A stretch of DNA of 64,000 nt from Amycolatopsis arida (GCF_900115565.1 NZ_FOWW01000001.1:253731-317730), one strand, 5' to 3'. Shown: positions 17,135-26,451, counted from the stretch's first letter. Program-made: numbers and translations. Notes: a model not told the origin generated them from the sequence alone.

Positions 17135-18300
17135 TGTCGCTCCCGCAGGTCTGCCGCCCACGCGTGCAGCGCGGCCGCCTGCTCGGCCAGCCGGTGCTCG
17201 GTGCTGCCGACTGGGTCCTTGAAGAAGAACGCGAACGCGCCGAGCGGGCCGCGCTGGCCGGCGGCGTGCGCGGCCGCGGTGAGCCGCGCCAGGTCCAGCA
17301 CCAGCGGGGCGGCCAGCGCCGAGTCGAGCCCGGTCCAGGTGAACTGCAGGCTCATTCGCGCGCCGAGGAAGCCCTCGAAGGACACGTGGTCCCAGGCGAC
17401 CTTCTGCTCGCCGAGGTCGGGCACGTTGTCGATGTGCAGCGGCGCGGTGACCTCGCCGCCGAGCAACGTCGCCAGACCGCGGCCCTTCGACTCCAGCTTG
17501 CTGCCGGCGTGCTCGGCGTCGGCGAGGGTCTGCCCGTCCCCGCCGCCGAGCAGGTTGGTGCCCGCCCACGAGCGCACCCGCAGGGCCCGCGCGGCGAACA
17601 TCGGCGCGAGCGCGCTGCGCACGAGGGTCTCCCCGGTCTTGCCGTCCGACCCGGCGTAGGGCAATCCCTGCCGCTCGGCTAGCTCGGCCAGCGCGGGCAG
17701 CCGGATGCCGGTGGACGGGGTGAAGTCGACATAGGGGCAGCCCGCGTAGAGCGCCGCGTGGACGGCGACCGAGCTCGGCGGCAGCACCGTCCGGCCGGGC
17801 ACCGCCATCGCCGCCTCGAGCGACCGCAGCGACCGGTGCTCGGGCAACTCCGGGAACACCGGCTCGGTGGACGAGACGTTGAGCACCACCACCCTGGCCA
17901 GGTCGTGCCGACGGGCGAACGCCCGGATGTCCGCGCCGAGCCGGGCGGCCGCGTCGGCCTGCGACCCGTCGTGGGTGGCCGGGTGGTAGCCGGCGCACAC
18001 CTCGGCGTCCACGTCCGCCAGCTGCCCGCGCACCGCGTCGAGCACCCGGTGCGGGATCACCCCCGCCTCGGTGAGCGGCTCCGCCCGCTTGTCCAACGGG
18101 GTCGACACGATGTCGTGCCCGCCGACGACCAGCTCGTCCCAGTCCGGAAGGCCGAGCTCGGCGAACCGCGGCCCCGCGCTGACGCAGCCGGTGGGCGGGA
18201 CGACCCCCGCGCGCAGGGCCAGCAGCCCCGTGATCGCCGTGGTGGCCACCGATCCCCTGGCCCCGATGAGCCACAGCCCGGTGCGTCCGCACGCTGCCAT
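17131..18300 (-). CDS. Inositol-3-phosphate synthase family protein
   Basis: A 389-residue protein of the myo-inositol-1-phosphate synthase family, which uses NAD to cyclise glucose-6-phosphate. The Rossmann start GLWLIGARGSVATT binds NAD. NVSSTEP, GSDGKTGETLVRS and AGTNLLGGGDGQTL are the conserved catalytic and nicotinamide-binding blocks, and FKDPVGSTEHRL closes the fold. It is probably not the housekeeping Ino1, as it starts an ebo-like operon in the place where EboD (a 3-dehydroquinate-synthase-like sugar cyclase) would be. The ATG start has AGGGGA upstream. An isofunctional role as sugar-phosphate cyclase is inference. Confidence 0.85.
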   Translation of the reverse strand: MAACGRTGLWLIGARGSVATTAITGLLALRAGVVPPTGCVSAGPRFAELGLPDWDELVVGGHDIVSTPLDKRAEPLTEAGVIPHRVLDAVRGQLADVDAEVCAGYHPATHDGSQADAAARLGADIRAFARRHDLARVVVLNVSSTEPVFPELPEHRSLRSLEAAMAVPGRTVLPPSSVAVHAALYAGCPYVDFTPSTGIRLPALAELAERQGLPYAGSDGKTGETLVRSALAPMFAARALRVRSWAGTNLLGGGDGQTLADAEHAGSKLESKGRGLATLLGGEVTAPLHIDNVPDLGEQKVAWDHVSFEGFLGARMSLQFTWTGLDSALAAPLVLDLARLTAAAHAAGQRGPLGAFAFFFKDPVGSTEHRLAEQAAALHAWAADLRERQ

Positions 18301-18327
18301 TGCTTCCCCTTTCCGCTCGTCGCCGGG

Positions 18328-18372
18328 GCCGGCTGTCGGGCACTGCTGACACTGCCGCGCCCGGCAGCCGGC
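18328..18372 (-). terminator. Hairpin between the secreted ThuA-propeller gene and the ebo-like operon
   Basis: GCCGGCTGTCGGG (18328-18340) pairs with CCCGGCAGCCGGC (18360-18372) with one G-T wobble and a 19-base loop. It starts 33 bases after the stop of the upstream gene. A long GC stem with no U-tract fits an intrinsic-like or Rho-aided terminator, so the ebo-like operon may have partly independent transcription. Confidence 0.55.
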
Positions 18373-18405
18373 GTCCGTCCGCCGTGTTGGATTCGCTGTG
18401 GCCGG

Positions 18406-21400
18406 TCAGTCGGTGGCACCGGCCGAGGCCAGTGGCGCCACCCCCTCGATGTGGCCGATGACCGCCTCGGCGTCCCGGGTGAGCACCGCGCGCACCCCGG
18501 CGTCGGGCACCAGCGCCGGGTCACCGGCCAGCTCGGCGAACGCGCGCAGCTCGCGCACCGCCTTGGCGTCCTTCCCCTTCGCCTCGGCCGTCCTGGCCTT
18601 GCGCAGCTGCTTGCCCAGCTCGCCGTACGCCGTCAGGGCGAGCCGGTTGCTCGCCCTGAACCGCTCGACCAGCTGGTCGATGTCGCGCAGCGACGTGGTG
18701 GTGGCGAAGACGACCGACTGCTCGGCGCGGTTGCCGGCGGTGTCGCTGGCCGACAGCGCCAGGGTGTGCGTGCCCAGCTCCAGCTGGTGCAGCGGCACCA
18801 CCGCGCCGGAGGTGACCGGCTGCCCGTCGAGCGTGGCGGACCGCTCGGCCACGCCGGAGGTGGCGTCGGTGGCCCGCCAGGAGATCACCACGTCGGTGGC
18901 GTCGCCGTAGACCCTGCCGTCGGCGACGCCGGCCAGCATCAGCGTGGGCGACGTGCCGTCGATCCGAATCGTGGCGGCCTTGTCCGGCTCCACGTTGCCG
19001 GCCCTGTCGACGGCGCGGTAGCGCAGCGTGTGGTCGCCGTCGTCGCGAACCGCGATCGGCTCGGTGTAGGTGGCCCAGTCGCCGCCGTTCAGGCTCCACT
19101 CGATGCGCTCCACGCCGGTTCCCTCGTCGGTGGCGGTGAGCGTCACCGGCACCTCGCCGGGGTGCCAGCCGTTCGGCCCCGGCGAGCTGAAGCTGGCCGT
19201 GGTGACCGGCGCGGCGACGTCGAGCGGGCTGACCTGGATGTTCCGGAACCAGACGTCGTCGCCGTCGCCGTGGTTCTGGATCCCGACGAAGCCGCGGGTC
19301 AGGTCGCGGTTCGGGTCGGTGCTGACGAAGTCGTTGATCAGGACCCCGTTCAGGTGCACCTGGATGGCCTGCCCGCGGACCACGATCTCGTAGGTGTTCC
19401 ACTCCCCCGCCGGCTTCAGCGCGGCGTCCCTGGCGGCGATGTCGGCCGACTGGAAGCCGTAGATCGCGCCGGTGGTGCGCTCGGGCGCGTCGGTGGCGTC
19501 GATCTGGACCTCGTAGCCCTGGTTCACCGCGACCCACGGGTCGTTCCCGGGGTCGGGGAACCCGACGAAGATCCCGGAGTTGTCGTCACCGGCCAGCTTC
19601 CAGTCCAGCTCGAGCCGGTAGGCGCCCAGCTCCTCGCCGAACCAGAACAGCCCCATCCCACCGACCGAGCGGATCGTGCAGTCGGGCTGGTGCTGGAACG
19701 AGCCGGGGCCCGCCTGCCGCCAGCCGGCCATGCTCGCCTCGGTGCCGTCGAAGAGCATCCGGTACCCCGGGTCCGGCTGGGTCGGCTGACAGGTGGGCGT
19801 GCCGGGCTGGGCCACCCCGGACCCGCGCACCCGAAGGACGTCCACATCGAACAGTCCACCCGAGCCGGTGCCACGGAACACAAGGTACAGCGGCGCGGTG
19901 CCGCCGGGGTCGGTGACCGGCGCGATCGGCGCGTCGACGTAGTCGTCCCACCCGCCGGTGTTGCGCACCGGCACAGTGTGCACCAGCGGGCCGTCCGGCG
20001 CGCCGACCCGCAGCTCGATCCGGCCGCCGGCACCGCCGGAGGACACCCGGTAGTCGATCGCCTCGACACCGGTGAGGTTGGCCGGGTCGAGCTTGAGCCA
20101 GTCGCCGTCGTCGATGTAGCCGACCCGCTTGCCGCCGCTGGCCCCGGCGGCGTTCACGATCCGCGTGCCGTGGTGCTCGGTGAAGAACTCGGCCTGCTTG
20201 ACCTTGGGCTGCAGGATGTTCTCCGCCGAGCCGGTCAGCGGCGGCGCGCCCGGCGCGCCGGTGTCGGTGTAGCGGGCGTTGATGACGCCGAAGATGTCGG
20301 CGTCCAGGCCGTGGCCCTCGTCGGCGGGGGTCTGGATGACCCCCTCGCAGCCGGTCGCCCTGCTCAGCGGGTGGCCGTGGTTGTCGTGGCCGAGGATGTA
20401 CTCCACGGTCACCTTGGCGCAGTCGATCGGCCCGTCCTCCGGGTCGGTCACGGTGACCCTGAACGGCACGGTGTCGCCGAAGCCGAAGAACCCTCCGTGC
20501 GCGGGGGCCTCCAGGGTCACCGTCGGGGCGGTGTTCCCGGCGGTGATCACCACGCTGGCCGCGCCGGTCAGCCCGGTCGGGTCGGTCACCTCCAGCTTCG
20601 CGGTGTACTGGCCGGGCTCGGTGTAGGTGAACGTCACCGGGCCGGTGTCGGTGGAGTCGGTGGTGCCGTCACCGTCGAGGTCCCAGGCGTAGGCGAGCGT
20701 CCCGCCGTCCGGGTCGGAGACCGCCGGCTCGAAGGTCACCTCCAGCGGCCCCGGCCCGGAGGTACGGTCGGCGGTGAGCGACACCGACGGCGTCCGGTTG
20801 CCCTTGGTGTAGTCGATCCGGTACACCGCCGACTCCGGCGACCCACCGAAGAAGCCGGTGCCGTAGTCCAGCACGTACAGCGAGCCCTCCGGACCGAACT
20901 CGATGTTCATCGGCCGGACCAGCTCCATCGAGTCGAAGAAGGGCCGGATCTCGCCGCGCTCGCCGTTCGGCCCGATGTCGATCGTCTTGATCCAGCCGCG
21001 GTCCCACTCGTAGGCGAAGTTCTTGCCGTCGAAGTGCTCGGGGAACTTGGTGACCGAGTCCAGCTCCGGGTCGAACCGGTACACCGGGCCGCCCATCGGC
21101 GACTCGCCACCGGTGCCGAACTCCGGCACCGAACCGCCGTCGTAGGCGATCCACGCCGGCTGCGCCGGTGGCAGGTCGACCAGGCCGGTGTTGTGCGGGC
21201 TGGTGTTCTTCGGCTGGGCGCAGTCGAACGGCTCGCCGGAGGTGCCGGTGGCGAAGTCGTAGTCGCGGTAGGCGACGTTGTCCCCCACGCAGTACGGCCA
21301 GCCGTAGTTGCCCGGCCCCTTGATCAGGTTGAACTCCACCATCCCGGCCGGTCCACGGTTCGGATTGGCCGAGCCGGCGTCGGGGCCGTAGTCGCCGAGG

Positions 21401-23010
21401 TGGATCCACCCGGTCTGCTTGTCGACGGCGAACCGGAACGGGTTGCGGAAGCCCATGGCGTAGATCTCCGGGCGGGTCTTCTCGGTGCCCCGTGGGAACA
21501 GGTTGCCGTCCGGAATGGAGTAGCTGCCGTCCTCCTCCACCGTGATCCGCAGCAGCTTCCCGCGCAGGTCGTTGGTGTTGGCGGAGGTGCGCTGCGCGTC
21601 GAAGACCGGGTTGCGGGTGGCCCGCTCGTCGATCGGGGTGTAGCCGTCGGAGGCGAACGGGTTGGTGTCGTCGCCGGTGGACAACAGCAGGTTGCCCGCG
21701 GCGTCGAAGTCGATCTCCCCGCCGGCGTGGCAGCAGATGCCGCGGTCGGCCGGCACCTGCAGGATCTTCTGCTCGCTGGCCAGGTCCAGCGTGCCGGCGT
21801 CGGTCAGCGTGAACCGGGAGAGCTGGTTGTGCCCACGAAACGGCGCGAAGTCGGCCTCGGTGCCGTTCTCCGGGGCGTCCCCGGGCGGGGTGTCCAGCGG
21901 CGGCGCGTAGTAGAGGTAGACCCACCGGTTGGTGGCGAAGTCCGGATCGATCGCCACGCCCTGCAGGCCGTCCTCGTCGTGGCTGTAGACGTCGAGCTTG
22001 GCCGCCAGCGTCGTGTTGGCCTCCGGGGTGGTCAGCCACACCTCGCCGTCGCGCGAGGTGTGCAGGACCCTGCGGTCGGGCAGCACCGCGAGCGCGATCG
22101 GCTCGCCGGTGCGCTCCTCCCCCTTGGCCAGGGTGATCTGGTCGAAGTCGTCGTCGACCGGCGGGCCGCCCGGCTCCGGCGGCGAGCAGTCGGCCGCCCG
22201 CTCCCCCGCCGCGTAGAGGATGCCGCCGAGCAGGTGCGCCCGGAACTCCGGCTCGGCGTACGAGCCGGTGGTGTGCCCGCCGCCGGTGTACCAGGCCCGG
22301 CCGCCGCTGTTCTCGTGGCACCAGGCGATCGGGTGGTCGCCCATCGCGCCCTGACCCGGGGCGTAGCTGGACTCGTCGAGCGAGGCCAGCACGTGCACGT
22401 TCCGCCGCGGGTTGGCGCCGTAGTTGTACCACTCGTCGGTACGCGTCCACTGGTACGGCAGGTGCGCGGTGGAGGGGTGCTGCCGGTCCTCGACGTTGAC
22501 CGTCGCCTCCTGGATGTGCGGGTGCGACTGGAAGTACGCGCCCACCAGATCGCCGTACCACGCCCAGTCGTACTCGGTGTCCGCGGCGGCGTGCACCCCG
22601 GCGTAGCCACCTCCGCCGGCGATGTAGCGCTCGAACGCGGCCTGCTGGGCGTCGTCGAGGACGTCGCCGGTGGTGGACAGCCACACCACCGCGTCGAACC
22701 TGGCCAGGTTGTCGTCGGTGAACGCCGCGGCGTCCTCGGTGGCCTCCACGGTGAAGCCGTTCTCCGCGCCCAGCTCCTCGATCGCGGCGATGCCCGCCGG
22801 AATGGAGTCGTGCCGGTACCCGGCGGTCTTGCTGAACACCAGGACGTTGGCGGTGTGCGTGGTGGAGGGCTGCGCGGCCGCGGGCTGGGCGGCCGCTGGC
22901 AGGGACGCGCCGGCCAGCGTCGTGCCCAGGGCCAGCGCGGTGGCGCCCAGCCGGGCGCCGAGTCGGAACAACCTACCGGATCTCGCTCGGGGCGGGGTGC
23001 GTCGTGGCAC
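18406..23010 (-). CDS. Secreted multidomain ThuA / sugar dehydrogenase / DUF1080 protein
   Basis: A 1534-residue exported protein. Residues 1-45 are a signal peptide (RLGATALALGTTLAG). Then follow a ThuA-like domain (about 52-265), a glucose/sorbosone-dehydrogenase beta-propeller (about 290-730; HAGGEIDFD, GDYGPDAG, GNYGWPYC, ending VYRIDY), a PKD domain (about 738-820), a CBM6-like domain (about 940-1065), a DUF1080/3-keto-disaccharide hydrolase domain (about 1078-1260), two Ig-like domains (about 1262-1420) and a helical C terminus. ThuA and DUF1080 are both linked to 3-keto-sugar metabolism, so it may bind and process oligosaccharides at the cell surface. The GTG has AGAGAGG upstream. Confidence 0.82.
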   Translation of the reverse strand: MPRRTPPRARSGRLFRLGARLGATALALGTTLAGASLPAAAQPAAAQPSTTHTANVLVFSKTAGYRHDSIPAGIAAIEELGAENGFTVEATEDAAAFTDDNLARFDAVVWLSTTGDVLDDAQQAAFERYIAGGGGYAGVHAAADTEYDWAWYGDLVGAYFQSHPHIQEATVNVEDRQHPSTAHLPYQWTRTDEWYNYGANPRRNVHVLASLDESSYAPGQGAMGDHPIAWCHENSGGRAWYTGGGHTTGSYAEPEFRAHLLGGILYAAGERAADCSPPEPGGPPVDDDFDQITLAKGEERTGEPIALAVLPDRRVLHTSRDGEVWLTTPEANTTLAAKLDVYSHDEDGLQGVAIDPDFATNRWVYLYYAPPLDTPPGDAPENGTEADFAPFRGHNQLSRFTLTDAGTLDLASEQKILQVPADRGICCHAGGEIDFDAAGNLLLSTGDDTNPFASDGYTPIDERATRNPVFDAQRTSANTNDLRGKLLRITVEEDGSYSIPDGNLFPRGTEKTRPEIYAMGFRNPFRFAVDKQTGWIHLGDYGPDAGSANPNRGPAGMVEFNLIKGPGNYGWPYCVGDNVAYRDYDFATGTSGEPFDCAQPKNTSPHNTGLVDLPPAQPAWIAYDGGSVPEFGTGGESPMGGPVYRFDPELDSVTKFPEHFDGKNFAYEWDRGWIKTIDIGPNGERGEIRPFFDSMELVRPMNIEFGPEGSLYVLDYGTGFFGGSPESAVYRIDYTKGNRTPSVSLTADRTSGPGPLEVTFEPAVSDPDGGTLAYAWDLDGDGTTDSTDTGPVTFTYTEPGQYTAKLEVTDPTGLTGAASVVITAGNTAPTVTLEAPAHGGFFGFGDTVPFRVTVTDPEDGPIDCAKVTVEYILGHDNHGHPLSRATGCEGVIQTPADEGHGLDADIFGVINARYTDTGAPGAPPLTGSAENILQPKVKQAEFFTEHHGTRIVNAAGASGGKRVGYIDDGDWLKLDPANLTGVEAIDYRVSSGGAGGRIELRVGAPDGPLVHTVPVRNTGGWDDYVDAPIAPVTDPGGTAPLYLVFRGTGSGGLFDVDVLRVRGSGVAQPGTPTCQPTQPDPGYRMLFDGTEASMAGWRQAGPGSFQHQPDCTIRSVGGMGLFWFGEELGAYRLELDWKLAGDDNSGIFVGFPDPGNDPWVAVNQGYEVQIDATDAPERTTGAIYGFQSADIAARDAALKPAGEWNTYEIVVRGQAIQVHLNGVLINDFVSTDPNRDLTRGFVGIQNHGDGDDVWFRNIQVSPLDVAAPVTTASFSSPGPNGWHPGEVPVTLTATDEGTGVERIEWSLNGGDWATYTEPIAVRDDGDHTLRYRAVDRAGNVEPDKAATIRIDGTSPTLMLAGVADGRVYGDATDVVISWRATDATSGVAERSATLDGQPVTSGAVVPLHQLELGTHTLALSASDTAGNRAEQSVVFATTTSLRDIDQLVERFRASNRLALTAYGELGKQLRKARTAEAKGKDAKAVRELRAFAELAGDPALVPDAGVRAVLTRDAEAVIGHIEGVAPLASAGATD

Positions 23011-23081
23011 GGGTACCTCTCTCGGGGAGGGGGAGGGGCGGTACGCGGTGGTGCGGTCGGTGTGGAGTTGCCGTCGTCGGT

Positions 23082-23117
23082 GTGGTCAGGATGGTCATGA
23101 TGGTCATGATGGTCACG
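23082..23117. repeat. Four 9-bp tandem repeats
   Basis: GTGGTCAGG, ATGGTCATG, ATGGTCATG and ATGGTCACG lie end to end. The last unit contains the TGA stop of the Gfo/Idh/MocA gene. The array fills the 3' side of the intergenic space before the ThuA gene. Confidence 0.8.
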
Positions 23118-24288
23118 GCACGTGCTGGTCGGCGCGGTCGACGGGGGTCCAGCAGGAGCCGTCGGCGGCGCTGCGTTCCACGGCGTCCAGCACCCGCTGG
23201 ACCCGCAGCCCGTCGGCGAAGCCGGGGCGCGGGGGCTCACCGGTGCCGATGGCGGTGAGGAAGTCGGCGACCTCGTGGGTGAAGGTGTGCTCGTAACCGA
23301 GGAGGTGACCCGGCGGCCACCACGCGGACAGGTACGGGTGGTCGGGCTCGGTGACCAGGACGCGGCGGAACCCGTCGGCGGCGCCGGGGTCGGCGCCGTC
23401 GTAGAACCACAGCTCGTTCATCGCCTCGAAGTCGAAGCTGAGGCTGCCGCGCGAGCCGTTGAGCTCCAGTCGCATCGCGTTCTTCCGGCCCAGCGCGTAG
23501 CGGGTGGCCTCGAAGCTGGCCAGTGCGCCACCGGAGAACCGGCCGAGGAACAGCGCGCAGTCGTCGACGGTCACCTCCTCGGTGCCGTGGGAGCCGCCGG
23601 CCACCGGGCGGTGGCGGACGAACGTGTCGGTCACGCCGGACACCCCGACCAGCGTGTCCCCGGTGACGAACTGCGCGGCGTCGACGATGTGCGCGCCGAT
23701 GTCCCCGAGCGCGCCGGACCCGGCCTGCTCCTTGCGCAACCGCCAGGTCATCGGCGCCGCCGGGTCGGACAGCCAGTCCTGCAGGTACACCGCCCGCACG
23801 TGGCGCAGCTCGCCGAGCCGACCCTCGGCGACCAGCCGCCGGGCCAGCGCCAGCGCCGGCACCCTCCGGTAGTTGAACGCCACCATCGAGCGCACCCCGG
23901 CCCGGTCGGCCCGCGCGGCGGCCTCGGCCATGTGCTCGGCCTCGCCGACGCTGTTGGCCAGCGGCTTCTCGCACAGCACGTGCTTGCCGGCGGCGAGCGC
24001 GGCGACGGCGATCTCACAGTGCGTGTCGCCGGGCGTGCAGATGTCCACGACGTCGACGTCGTCACGGGCGACCAACGCGCGCCAGTCGGTCTCCACCGAC
24101 TCCCAGCCGAGCCGCTGCGCGGCCTCCTTGGTGCGCTGCTGGTCCCGTCCGCCGAGCGCGACCATGCGCGGGACGAACGGCACGTCGAAGAAGTGGTGCA
24201 CGGTGCGCCACGCCTGGGAGTGGACCGCGCCCATGAAGGCGTGGCCGACCATGGCGACGCCGAGCGCGTCGCCGTCCTGCTGGCTCAT
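23113..24288 (-). CDS. Gfo/Idh/MocA-family NAD(P)-dependent oxidoreductase
   Basis: A 391-residue sugar dehydrogenase. The N-terminal Rossmann fold begins VAMVGHAFMGAVHS, and the family motif CEKPLA near residue 100 carries the catalytic Lys-Pro pair. The C-terminal alpha/beta domain follows with GDIGAHIVDAAQF, where the Asp and His act in catalysis. Homologs next to ThuA oxidise sugars at C3. It lies between the binding protein of an ABC importer and a ThuA-domain protein, which supports a sugar-oxidising step inside the cell. Its stop lies in a 9-bp repeat array. Confidence 0.9.
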   Translation of the reverse strand: MSQQDGDALGVAMVGHAFMGAVHSQAWRTVHHFFDVPFVPRMVALGGRDQQRTKEAAQRLGWESVETDWRALVARDDVDVVDICTPGDTHCEIAVAALAAGKHVLCEKPLANSVGEAEHMAEAAARADRAGVRSMVAFNYRRVPALALARRLVAEGRLGELRHVRAVYLQDWLSDPAAPMTWRLRKEQAGSGALGDIGAHIVDAAQFVTGDTLVGVSGVTDTFVRHRPVAGGSHGTEEVTVDDCALFLGRFSGGALASFEATRYALGRKNAMRLELNGSRGSLSFDFEAMNELWFYDGADPGAADGFRRVLVTEPDHPYLSAWWPPGHLLGYEHTFTHEVADFLTAIGTGEPPRPGFADGLRVQRVLDAVERSAADGSCWTPVDRADQHVP

Positions 24289-24340
24289 CGAGCTTCCCCC
24301 TGTGTCGGTGGTGTGGGCGATGTCCGGTGGTGGTCGAGGG

Positions 24341-25399
24341 TCACGAGTCGAACCCGACGTCGAGGTAGGAGTCGACGTTGTCCTTCGTCACCACCGCCGA
24401 GTAGGTGGTGATCTCGGCCGGGATCTCGTGCTCGGCGAGGTCGCCGAGGCCCTTGCCCTGGCCGAGCAACCGGGCCAGCGCGATCGCCGAGGAGGCCATC
24501 GACGGGCTGTACAGCACGGTGGCCTTCACCGGCCCGCTGTCGTTCTTGATCAGGTTCATCATGTTCTTCGAGCCGGCGCCGCCGACCATGAAGAAGTCCG
24601 AGCGGCCGGAGCTCTCGATCGCCGCGACCACGCCCACGCCCTGGTCGTCGTCGTGGTTCCACAGGGCGTGCAGCTCGGGCGACGACTGCAGCAGGTTGGC
24701 CGCCTGCGTCTCGCCGGACTCCGGCGTGAACTGCGCGGCCACCCGCGGGCCGACGGAGAAGCCGTGCCGCTGCAGCGCGTCGGCGAAGCCCTGGCTGCGC
24801 TGCTGGGTCAGCGGCAGCGAGTCGATGCCGGCGACCTCGCCGATCACCGGGTCGCTCACCCCCTGCCGCTTGAGCTCCTCGGCGATGTAGTTGCCGGCGT
24901 TGACACCCATCCGGTAGTTGTCGCCGCCGATCCAGGCGCGGTAGGCCAGGGGGGTGTCGAAGACCCGGTCGACGTTGACCACCGGGATGCCCCTGTCCAT
25001 GGCCTGCTGGCCCACGGCGGTGAGCGCCTTGCCGTCGAAGGGCAGGATCACCAGCACGTCCACCCCGCCGTTGATCAGCGACTCGACCTGGGCGATCTGC
25101 TGGTTGACGTCGTTGGTGCCCTCGGTGGCGTTGAGCGTGACGTCGGAGAAGTTCTCGGCCTGGGCTCTGGCGTTGATCGTCACCGCGGCCATCCAGCCGT
25201 GGTCGGCGGCCGGCGCGGAGAAGCCGATGGTGACCGGCTTGCCCGGCTCGGCGTTCGCGCCCTGCGCGCCCGCCTGGGTGGGCGCCTGCTGCTGCGCCGG
25301 CTGGTTGGAGGTGCAGCCGGCGAGCACCGCGCCCGCGCCGACTCCGGCGGCGCCGAGCAGGAAACCGCGGCGGGCGAGGAAGGAGGTGTCTGCGGTCAT
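24341..25399 (-). CDS. Sugar ABC transporter substrate-binding lipoprotein
   Basis: A 352-residue periplasmic-binding-protein-4 (RbsB-like) lipoprotein. The signal has ARRGFLLGAAG (a Tat-like RR pair) and a lipobox LAGC at about residue 28, so it is anchored to the outside of the membrane. The binding fold follows, with GFSAPAADHGWMAAV, VDVLVILPFDGKALT, VVNVDRVF and YSPSMASSAIALARLL. Sugars or inositol-like polyols are usual ligands. Its ATG overlaps the TGA of the permease (ATGA). It serves with the permease and ATPase upstream, and the next gene is a sugar dehydrogenase. Confidence 0.9.
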   Translation of the reverse strand: MTADTSFLARRGFLLGAAGVGAGAVLAGCTSNQPAQQQAPTQAGAQGANAEPGKPVTIGFSAPAADHGWMAAVTINARAQAENFSDVTLNATEGTNDVNQQIAQVESLINGGVDVLVILPFDGKALTAVGQQAMDRGIPVVNVDRVFDTPLAYRAWIGGDNYRMGVNAGNYIAEELKRQGVSDPVIGEVAGIDSLPLTQQRSQGFADALQRHGFSVGPRVAAQFTPESGETQAANLLQSSPELHALWNHDDDQGVGVVAAIESSGRSDFFMVGGAGSKNMMNLIKNDSGPVKATVLYSPSMASSAIALARLLGQGKGLGDLAEHEIPAEITTYSAVVTKDNVDSYLDVGFDS

Positions 25400-26451
25400 G
25401 GCTTGCTCCCGGTTGCCGTGTCTACTGTGGATCGCTCCGGAGCGCGTCGCCGGCCCCGCCTCCTGGCGGAGGTGGTGTGCTGGAGCAGCACGGCGGCGAC
25501 GATGATCGCACCCTTGGCGATGTTCTGGATGTCGGTGTCGAGGTTGTTCTGAGTGAAGATGCTATTGAGGACGGTGAAGATCAGCACGCCGATCAGCGTG
25601 CCGATGATGCTGCCGCGACCACCGGAGAGCAGCGTGCCGCCGATCACCACCGCGGCGATGGCGTCGAGCTCGTAGAACAGCCCGTTGGTGGAGGCGCCCG
25701 AGGTGGTGCGGGCGACCACCATGATCGCGGCGATGCCGCAGCACAGGCCGCTGATGCCGTAGACGAGCGCGGTGTGCCGGCGGACGTTGATGCCGGAGAG
25801 GCGGGCGGCCTCGACGTTGCCACCGATGGCGTAGGTGCGCCGGCCGAACGTGGTGCGGTTGAGCACCACCCAGCCGGCGGCGAAGGTGATCGCCAGCATC
25901 CAGACCAGCACCGGCACGCCGAGGAAGGCGCCGCGGAAGAAGTCGGTGAAGCCGGTCTCGGTGACCACCTGGGTGCGCCGGCCGCTGATCCGCTCGGCGA
26001 GGCCGCGCGCGGAGGCCATCATCGCCAGCGTGGTGATGAACGGCACCACCCTGCCGTAGGCCACCAGCACGCCGTTGACCAACCCGGCGCCGAGGCCGAC
26101 CAGGAGGGAACAGAGGACCATCACCCAGGGGCCGTAGGACTGGGTCGCGAGCGTGGTCATCCAGACGCTGGACAGCGCCACCAGCGAGCCGACGGACAGG
26201 TCGATCCCGCCGGCGATGATCACGAAGGTCATGCCGACGCTCACCACGCCGATGGCCGCGGCGAGGCGCAGCATGGTGGAGACGTTCTCCTGGGTGAGGA
26301 ACGTGTCGGGGCGGGTCAGGTAGCCCACCACGCAGAGCAGCAGGAGCACGCCGGTGAGGCCGAGCAGGCGCACGTCGACCGACGGTCCGCGGCGCCGCTC
26401 GCGGCCGGGCTCGTCCACCCGGACCGGCGGCTCGTGCACGGTTTGCGTCAC
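25396..26451 (-). CDS. Sugar ABC transporter permease (RbsC-like)
   Basis: A 351-residue inner-membrane permease of the BPD_transp_2 (ribose/xylose) family. Multiple membrane helices are evident (LLGLTGVLLLLCVVGYLT; IGVVSVGMTFVIIAGG followed by IDLSVG; YAIGGNVEAARLSGI as the EAA-like loop). The GGIDLSVGS segment is the family signature. It would form a homodimer with the ATPase. The GTG at 26451 overlaps the stop of the ATPase gene (GTGA), and the stop overlaps the binding protein start. The C-terminal tail is Arg-rich and cytoplasmic. Confidence 0.9.
   Translation of the reverse strand: MTQTVHEPPVRVDEPGRERRRGPSVDVRLLGLTGVLLLLCVVGYLTRPDTFLTQENVSTMLRLAAAIGVVSVGMTFVIIAGGIDLSVGSLVALSSVWMTTLATQSYGPWVMVLCSLLVGLGAGLVNGVLVAYGRVVPFITTLAMMASARGLAERISGRRTQVVTETGFTDFFRGAFLGVPVLVWMLAITFAAGWVVLNRTTFGRRTYAIGGNVEAARLSGINVRRHTALVYGISGLCCGIAAIMVVARTTSGASTNGLFYELDAIAAVVIGGTLLSGGRGSIIGTLIGVLIFTVLNSIFTQNNLDTDIQNIAKGAIIVAAVLLQHTTSARRRGRRRAPERSTVDTATGSKP

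Noticed and set aside
17758-23100. A 1780-codon plus-strand open frame
   Set aside because: It is antisense to inositol-phosphate synthase and the ThuA protein; Gln/Arg/Gly-rich with no family motif, an effect of GC-rich codon structure.
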